In this document: piece by piece, positions 57,380-64,000 of the stretch
How positions within the stretch are numbered: the first letter of the stretch is position 1
Layout: each line of letters starts with the position of its first letter
Origin: Vicugna pacos
Taxonomy: Eukaryota; Chordata; Mammalia; Artiodactyla; Camelidae
Assembly (NCBI RefSeq): GCF_048564905.1
Contig: NC_132993.1
Span: 10,811,001-10,875,000 of the forward strand
Direction: 5' to 3'
DNA: 64,000 nucleotides
Notes under the pieces: generated by a model
Seen by the model: only the letters and a program-made list of their open reading frames with translations
What the model was told of the DNA's origin: nothing
Databases searched by the model: none
Translations under genes and position numbers: made by a program

Positions 57380-58960
57380 AACCCTGAAGTTTATATTTTC
57401 ATCCCCTTGCTTTTCCTTACAGTTTTTGCACTTATGTAAGAATCTTTTTATACCTATTATTCAATGTTGTTTGTCTTTGAAATGTGTCTAAGGGAGTTCA
57501 TTTTGCTCATACTGTTTTCTGTCATATTCTTTGTTTTCAACACTATGTGTATGATATTAATTCATGTTGTGGCATATACTTTTAGATAATTCATTTTCAC
57601 TAACATGTAGGCTTCCATTCTATTAGTTTGACAGATTTATTATTCATTCTCCAGTAAATGCACATGAGGATTTTCCCCTAGATTTTGGGGCTACTGCAAA
57701 CAGGACTATCTTCTTGTACTTTCTTTTAGATACCCTGGTGTAATATGTATCTATCCCTGAGATATAAAAATTGAGCCTTAGGGTCCCCATGTCAACTTTA
57801 CATAATTAGGCAAAATGCTTTCTACATTAAGACAAATACACAGTTCCATCAACAGGGCATGCGTGATTTCTTCTATTCCACCTCTGAGTCAATTCACACT
57901 TAATATTCTTTTATTTGCCCATCTTCTAGGTTAAAATAGTACCTCACTATAGTTGTAGTTTGCATTTGTATGATTGCTAAGGTGGTCCAACTTTGTTTTT
58001 TATATTTATAGGCCACTAGTGTTTTGTGTACACGGCCCTTTGCTCTGTAGCTTTTGGTTGATTAGCTATTATTTACTCATTACAGTTCCTTATATATTTA
58101 GGATACCAAACTTTGTTAGTTGTATATGCTGCCAATATATTTCCATTTGTGGCTTGAATTGTCACTCTTTATAATGTTTTTTGGTGACATTCCTAATTTA
58201 GTAGATGTGTCATTCTTTTTTGAGAGGGCATCCATTCTTTAATGCTTCATAAGCAATGCTCCCATAGTGCAGCTTCATAAAGGTGTACTCCCATGTGACT
58301 TAACAAATAGTGAACAATTGAAGTGTTGTATTTAAGCATTTAATCCTTTCAGAATTTATTTTTGCTTATACAGGGAGACGTTGTTCAAAATTAGTCTTTC
58401 TGTGGATAACCACGTGTCCCAGAAGAACTTACTGTATATTGTGCCATTCCTCTGCATTCATGCCATGATGGTTCTCTCACATATTAAGTGCCTCTCTATG
58501 TTTGGTGCTATTTTAAATCTATTATTTTCCATTTGTCCATTTATTTATGCCTTTTTCAGTATCCTTAATTATAAAATAATTTGATGATACAAAGGGGGAT
58601 TCACCTGACTTGGTAATTCACTATTATCTGCCCTAATCTTCTCTCTCTTTTCCATTTAAATATCAGATTAGTTTTGTCAAATTTCATGAAAATATCTTTT
58701 GTAATTTTGATTAGTGCTGCATTCAACACATAGATGATTGTTCAGAAATTGGAATACATTTCCTGTTGGTTTAACTTCTGCATGACATGACATATATCTT
58801 CACTTACTTCAAATTTTTGAAATGCTTTTCTCTAAAGTTTAATAATTTTCTGAATTAAAGTCTAACTCATCCTATGATATTTGTTTCTGTATTTTATAGT
58901 ATATGTTATTCTTAATTGCTCTCTCCTTTCGAAAATATATATTTCACTGTTGCTAGTATA
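57380..58960 (-). mobile_element. Old L1 LINE remnant
   Basis: AT-rich reverse L1-like sequence ('ttttcactaacatgtaggct', 'cacagttccatcaacagggc', 'gatgtgtcattctttttt'). Its first part is also present in copy A of the duplication (from about 63590), so this insertion predates the TRBV21 duplication. Confidence 0.55.
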
Positions 58961-60419
58961 TGGAAATAAGTTGACTTTTCATATTATATGAAACTCGGTT
59001 AACTTATTAAGTGATATGATAAGTAATGCAATGCTTCTTTAGATTCCTTTGCGTCTTCTGTATTTGTCGTCTGTCTATAATCACTGACTTTCCCTTTGCT
59101 CACTTCACACTTTGTCTTGTTTGTTAGCTGGGATTTCAGCACAATGCTGAACAGAAATGGTGGTGGCATTCTTCTGCTCATTTATCAATTACGTGTGACC
59201 AGGACAACTAGAGGTACAGGATACGTGCTACTCACAATGGGGGTTAAAAGTGTAAGACTAGATCCTGGGTATTTCAAGGACCTACTGGCATCCCAGGATG
59301 GTTGCAAATCATTCTCCCAGCTGCTACTGAACCCGGTTCATCTCAGCTGACCCACAGGAAGCCAAAACGCTGAGGTGTGCAGCAGAGAGAAGATTTTTCT
59401 CTAAGGCAGCCAAGCGAGGTGATGCGAGAACAGATCTCAGATCCACCTCCCTGAAAGCAACAGGCGCAGGGTATGTATGTGATAAAGAATAAAGAAGTAA
59501 ATCTGCCTTAGGTGTGGGGAGCGTGGAGATCTTGAGGAAAGGTGATTTGAAAAAGATGTGATAACTCTCATCCTGCGCAGGCATAACTGAGCTAGAAGCC
59601 CTGCAGAGTCATAAGGGAAGACTCTGAGCAGGATTCGAGGGTCGAGGTTTTGGTCCTCTGATTTGCTCACCCAGGTCGAGGGTCCACGGTTCTAACCAGT
59701 CTTAACAAGCTGACATCCACTAGACGCAGCTTACTCTGGCTCCTCGCAGCTGGATGCAGCTGCCTCCAGGTTCCAGGAAAATACCTCAAACAAACATGGT
59801 GTTTAGATTTACTTGAAGCTTGGAGAACATGCAAGTCTTGAAAAGACCTTGATTCGAGAAGGCAAGCGAAACGGATTTGACTAATCGTTACCCAGGGTTC
59901 CACAGCCGGGACCTGAAGTATGTCACTTGAGTTCCCTCAAGTATCTGAGACTTCCCATCTCAGGTGAGGGGAGGTCTGTGCTTGCTCTTTAAGCTCCAAA
60001 AGTGTTTTTACAGAAAGACCCACATCCCCTCCTAGTGGCCAAAGTTCCAAATGGTCTTTCCCCTTGGTCCTTCTCATCCATCTGGCTGTGGTAATCCTCT
60101 CCATGAGCCTAATGAAGCCCAGCTCATCTTTAGCAGGACGTTGTCTTGCTCTAAAGCACTGTCTGTGATTCTACCAAATCTCCCTGTGTCACAGAAAGTA
60201 ATAACTGGGTTCACACGATACCCTGCCCGAGCCTGGCTAACACGGCCAGAGACACCAGATCCCTTCAAAGAGTTTTCCCCATGAGTCTGAAACTGTAACA
60301 GAACTGTAGAGACAGAAGGTAATGGTTGCTGAGGCGTTTTTGGCTTTTAGAAAGAAGACTTACGAGCTTCTGCTGCTTAGGAACACAGGAGGAGGGTTTC
60401 TGTTCTTTGTGGTATTTTT
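58961..60419. other. Intergenic DNA between the TRBV21 copies
   Basis: No gene or V relic seen. A CTCF-like core (minus strand CCACTAGGAGGG) lies at about 60028-60039, again in the V-gene orientation. Confidence 0.4.
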
Positions 60420-61335
60420 GATGATACCATCTGACAGGTGTGATGTAACATCTCACTGTGGTTTTGATTTGCCCCTGTGACGACAGCAGTGTCGAGCATC
60501 TTCTCTGTGACCCTTGGCCATCTGTATGTCTTCTTTGGAAAAATGTCTATTAGCTCTCTTGACCATTTTGCAATTGGTATTTTTTTGGATATTCAGTAGT
60601 ATTAGCTGCTTATATATTTTGGATATTAACTCCTTATCAGTCATCACTTTGCATACATTTTCCCCGCTGTGTGAGTTGACTTTTCATTTTGTGTATGGTT
60701 TCCTTTGCTATTAAAATCTCTCAAGCTTCATTAAGTCCCATTTGTTTATTTTCGCTTTTGTGTCCTTTGCCTGAGGCGACAGATACAAAAATATTGCTGC
60801 AGTTTATGCCGAAGGGTACCCTAAGTTTTCCTTTCAATGTTTTATGATTTTTGGCCTTGCATTCAAGTCATTAATCTATTTTGTGTCTATTTTTGTGTAA
60901 GCTGTGAGAAACTGTTCTCACCTCTTTCTTCCACACGTGGCTGGCCAGTTTTCCCAGCACCACTTTTTGAAGAAAGTGTCTTTTGCCAATTTTAGGTTCC
61001 TGCGAATTCTGTCACAGATTAATCAACCATATTTGTGTGGGCTTACTTCTGGCCTCTCTACTCTTTTCCATCGACCTGTGCCTCGGTTTCTGGGCCAGTA
61101 CCATGCTATTTTGATGATTATATCTTTGTACTACAGGCAGAAGTCAGGGAGCGTGACGCCTTCGGCTTTGGTCGTTTTTCTCATGATTGCTTTGGCTATC
61201 CGGGGTCTTCTGTGGTTCCATGTGCATCTTAGGACTCTTTGTGCTGCTTTTGTGAAAATGTCATGGGTTTTATGATAGGGGTTGCTTTAAGTCTGTAGAT
61301 TGCTTTGGATAAAATATACCTTTTAACAATCTTAA
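60420..61335 (-). mobile_element. L1 LINE ORF2 fragment
   Basis: Reverse L1 ORF2 sequence with 'ggccatctgtatgtcttctt', 'tatattttggatattaactc', 'cctgaggcgacagatacaaa' and 'gtaccatgctattttgatga'. It ends where the homology between the two TRBV21 units begins. Confidence 0.85.
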
Positions 61336-62517
61336 CTCTTGAACTGGCCCATGGGAGGAACAAGAAGTGAATTCACAGACTTGAGCAGCAGAGCTGGGAC
61401 ACGCGCATTCCTTACTGCAGGCCACGTGCCTCCCTGTAAAACACGCTCCTTAGTGTGCTTAATGGACTGGTTTATTTTCGTAAGCAAGGGGCGTCTTTTA
61501 AGTCTATCACTATTGAATTACTAATAGTCTGTATTAAAGAAAGAGAGACTAACAGTTGGTTACACAGGTAGTGAGGCTGGTGCTGTGACCCAGGTGTGGT
61601 GGCCGGTGACACTCTTTCTGGAGAAGGTATTTTTCTGTAAGATACTGAGGCTCAGACATCAGCTGAGAAATGTAAAGACTAAATTGAAGTGGACTAATGT
61701 GAAGTCTTGGCAGAAAATCCTTTTAATCATTAAATTCCTTATGAGTAGTAATATACATTCATAATGCATTTCTTAAAGTAAATTTAGGAAAATATCAACA
61801 AAATATGTGCAGGATATGTTCAATTAAATCACAAGTCAATGCTGAGAGAAGTTAAAGACCTTGACACAGCAGCATGGGGCACTTTTCAGGGAGAGGGAAG
61901 TGTTCGGGGTCTGGATTGTCATGCTGGCTACATGGGCAAAGGTATTTGTCAAAAATCCAGTGAAACATAAACTTCAAATGGGTGTGTCTCATTGCCCTTA
62001 TGTTATATCTGAAGGTTGCTTTTCCCTTGTACATTTGTGGTCTTCAGGAGGGAGGGGGTTGCAGAGCGCCCTCAGCTGCTCTGGCAGGGACAGCTGTGAC
62101 AAGCAGTCATGAACCCACAGGAGAGTCTGAGTCTGGATCATGAATTGTGCGGGGCCAGGGGATCGGGTTCCCCAGGAAAGAGTTGACCAGCTGGTCATCC
62201 TGCTTCCTGAAGGCACAGCGTTGTGAGGGGAAAACCACACAGTTACATTTCTCATAGAGACTGTTAGAAACCCATCAGGCTCATACCCCGTGTCTTTCCC
62301 CTGCCTGACGCCCTGCACGCTGGGGCATCTGAGCCCCTTTACCGCTTCCTCCCCCTTCCCTGGCCTTCTGTGCCATCAGCTGTTCTAACATCCCTTCCTG
62401 CTCACCCACAGTTGCCATGTACCAGCTTCTCCTTCTGGTTAATGTCTTTCAAGTTGCGTTTCTGTTACTCCCCTCCCACCTCATACACCACTGATTTCCT
62501 GAGCTGGGCCCATGATG

Positions 62518-62555
62518 AGTTTGTGTTCTAAGAAGAGCCAGCATTCAGCACTGTG
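62518..62555 (-). other. TRBV21 copy A recombination signal
   Basis: Minus strand: heptamer CACAGTG, 22-base spacer, nonamer ACACAAACT. It differs from the copy B signal by a single spacer base. Confidence 0.8.
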
Positions 62556-63016
62556 GATTTACTGCTGGCACAGAAGTACCGCGCTGAGTCCCCTGCCTGA
62601 GTGGAGTTGATTTCCAGGCTGCAGGGTGGGTTTGGGGGACATTCAGCCGAAAATCGCTGTTTAAACCCTTCTGCCTCTTCCATAACATTTCCTCCATTCC
62701 GTAAGTAAACCAAAAACTCGAACGCTCCTTCCAGCTTCTTACGATACCAGTATACATAATTATGTCCTTTTATGGGGACACAGTGCATCTTTGCTCTCTG
62801 CTCCTTTCCTCTGACCAGATGTCCAGGACTCTGGGTGACCCCCGTGTCCATGGAGCCTGCGGGAGAAAGAGACAGAAAGTGGAGACAAAGCCTAGGAGGA
62901 GCCTGATTCTGCAGCCACAGGAGAAAGTCCTGGATCTGGAATCTGACAAGTTCACAGCAGAACTCACCTGCTCCCCAGAACAAAAGGGCCACACAGCAGA
63001 GGAGACTGAAGCACAT
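62556..63016 (-). CDS. TRBV21: T-cell receptor beta variable gene TRBV21, copy A
   Basis: V gene for the TCR beta chain. Exon 1 is 63016-62968 (leader MCFSLLCCVALLFWGA, donor GTGAG) and exon 2 is 62856-62556 after TCTCCCGCAG. FR1 to FR2 (MDTGVTQSPGHLV through FEFLVYL) equals copy B in protein. CDR2/FR3 then reads RNGGNVMEEAEGFKQRF and SAECPPNPPCSLEI, which is closer to TRBV23 in the AECPPN part. The exon ends ARYFCASSK. Both cysteines and core Trp are present, with good splice sites and RSS. Predicted functional, unlike human TRBV21-1. The decamer is 93 bases upstream, as in copy B. Confidence 0.94.
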
Positions 63017-63108
63017 GGCTGGCTCCGGGGAAAAGCAGGGCAGGTGGCTTTTTGTCTAAGTCTCCTCATCCCCCGTCAGCGACGTCCTTGTGACGTGGAC
63101 ACTTCCCA

Positions 63109-63118
63109 TGTCATCACA
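63109..63118 (-). promoter_or_regulatory. TRBV21 copy A CRE-like decamer
   Basis: The minus strand reads TGTGATGACA, 93 bases upstream of the ATG, identical in sequence and spacing to copy B. Confidence 0.5.
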
Positions 63119-64000
63119 GTCCCCGTGGAGAGGAAACTAAAACACTTTATAGGCTGGAGGGCAGGGAGGGCTGGTGATGCAACTAGTGTGGCTTTCAGAC
63201 TGCTTTTATTGACTTTTTCCTGAGTCTGCTTTTTCATTATTTTTTTAAAACTAAAACAACTTACCCGTACAGATTTAATTTATTTGCTGTTTTAACCTGT
63301 CAGTTTGTCTCCTCCCCTCCCTACTCCCCTCTTAGACAGTGAACCCTCCAGTTAGCTGTACATCTATCAGCGTCTACTGCACTTACAAAAATCACACAGC
63401 AGCTACTTCAAGTTAAAAACTACATTTTGAGCTATGCAAACAATATTTATGATGACTATGCAGTGCGTCTAGGGAAGCAATTTGTTTTTGCCTGAACCAA
63501 TCAGCTTAGTATTTAAGTCAGCGCTAAGAATTTTTCAGCCCCTGGGTTATTTTTGTAGATTTTATTGTTCTTTTTTCTACCATGTCCAGGTAACCATAAC
63601 CCTGAAGTTTATTTTCATTCACTTACTTTTCATTACACATTTTAGTATTTATGTAAGATTCTGCAAATTATATATTATTTACCGTTGTATGTCTAATTTA
63701 TCTAAGGGGAATCATTCTGTTCATATTTTTTCTGTGACTTTTTTTAATTCTTTGTTGCATATAATTTGAGATAATTCTATTTCACTAATATTTAAGATTC
63801 TATTGTATTATTTTGGGAGAATTTATTATCCATTTTTGAATTAATATCCATAGTTCTTTCCTAGTTTTTAATGCTACTGCAAAGAGGACTGCATTCGAAT
63901 ACATTTCTCTGCATACTTAGGTCCAAGATTTTCTCTGTACCTGGGAATGCTGAGATCAAGCATTAGGGTCACCATGTCAGCTTTACATAATAAGATAAAA

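Larger units (their letters stand above)
55120..57830. repeat. TRBV21 duplication unit, copy B
   Basis: Nearly collinear with 61340-64000 at an offset of about 6.2 kb. Shared blocks include 'gtggactaatgtgaagtctt' (55505/61690), 'tgcagagcgccctcagctgc' (55853/62059) and the whole TRBV21 gene with promoter. Copy B may extend further, but copy A's equivalent runs out of the window. Confidence 0.9.
61340..64000. repeat. TRBV21 duplication unit, copy A
   Basis: Partner of 55120-57830, starting with 'ggaggaacaagaag' against 'agaggaacaagaag' in copy B and continuing to the window end ('caccatgtcagctttacata' against 'cccatgtcaactttacata'). Small indels and substitutions throughout indicate an older, not a recent, duplication. 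Confidence 0.9.

Noticed and set aside
60904-61275. Plus-strand 123-codon frame
   Set aside because: Antisense of an L1 ORF2 fragment.
1-64000. CRISPR arrays, bacterial operons, rRNA or tRNA genes
   Set aside because: No spaced direct repeats or conserved RNA gene cores seen; the content is mammalian.

Overview
The window is a vertebrate, clearly mammalian, segment of the T-cell receptor beta (TRB) locus, read from its antisense side: every TRBV gene lies on the minus strand, so transcription runs from position 64000 towards position 1. At the low-coordinate end stand the first two exons of a pancreatic trypsinogen gene, also on the minus strand. The order along the minus strand is TRBV21 (two copies), TRBV22, TRBV23, TRBV24, TRBV25, TRBVA relic, TRBV26, TRBVB relic, TRBV27, TRBV28, TRBV29, trypsinogen. 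This matches the 3' part of the human TRBV cluster just before PRSS1 and the D-J-C region. The L1 3' ends (tails containing 'ttctggtgtacagca' and 'gaatatagttccctgtgctat') and the absence of Alu, B1, BovB and bovine or pig SINEs point to a cetartiodactyl, most likely a camelid. The species call is inference.

Layout: 1-2400, trypsinogen exons 1 and 2 with TATA box and a PTF1-like pancreatic element. 2400-11000, gene-free DNA with nested fossil LTRs, a MER2 transposon and an L1. 11-17.3 kb, TRBV29 and TRBV28 with L1 between. 17.3-25 kb, simple repeats, MaLR LTRs and two ERV-type LTRs. 25-32.4 kb, TRBV27, TRBVB relic, TRBV26, TRBVA relic. 36.7-48.6 kb, TRBV25, TRBV24 and TRBV23 (stop codon in FR1). 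51.7-52.2 kb, TRBV22. 55.1-64 kb, a tandem duplication of about 6.2 kb carrying two TRBV21 genes.

Each intact TRBV has a short leader exon, a GT-AG intron, a V exon with both cysteines and the core Trp, and a downstream recombination signal (heptamer, 22/23-base spacer, nonamer). After RAG-mediated V-to-DJ joining these encode the variable domain of the TCR beta chain. Nine of the eleven loci with readable V exons look usable; these include orthologues of TRBV21, TRBV22 and TRBV26, which are pseudogenes in humans. CRE-like decamers lie 60-95 bases upstream of several start codons. A series of CTCF-like motifs, all pointing the same way (towards the D-J-C side), is scattered between the genes.

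I saw no novel enzyme system, CRISPR array or unknown multigene cassette. The points of most interest are the polarity of the CTCF-like motifs, the two TRBV21 copies that diverge almost only in CDR2/FR3, the intact orthologues of human pseudogenes, and the shared position of the two relic V genes.
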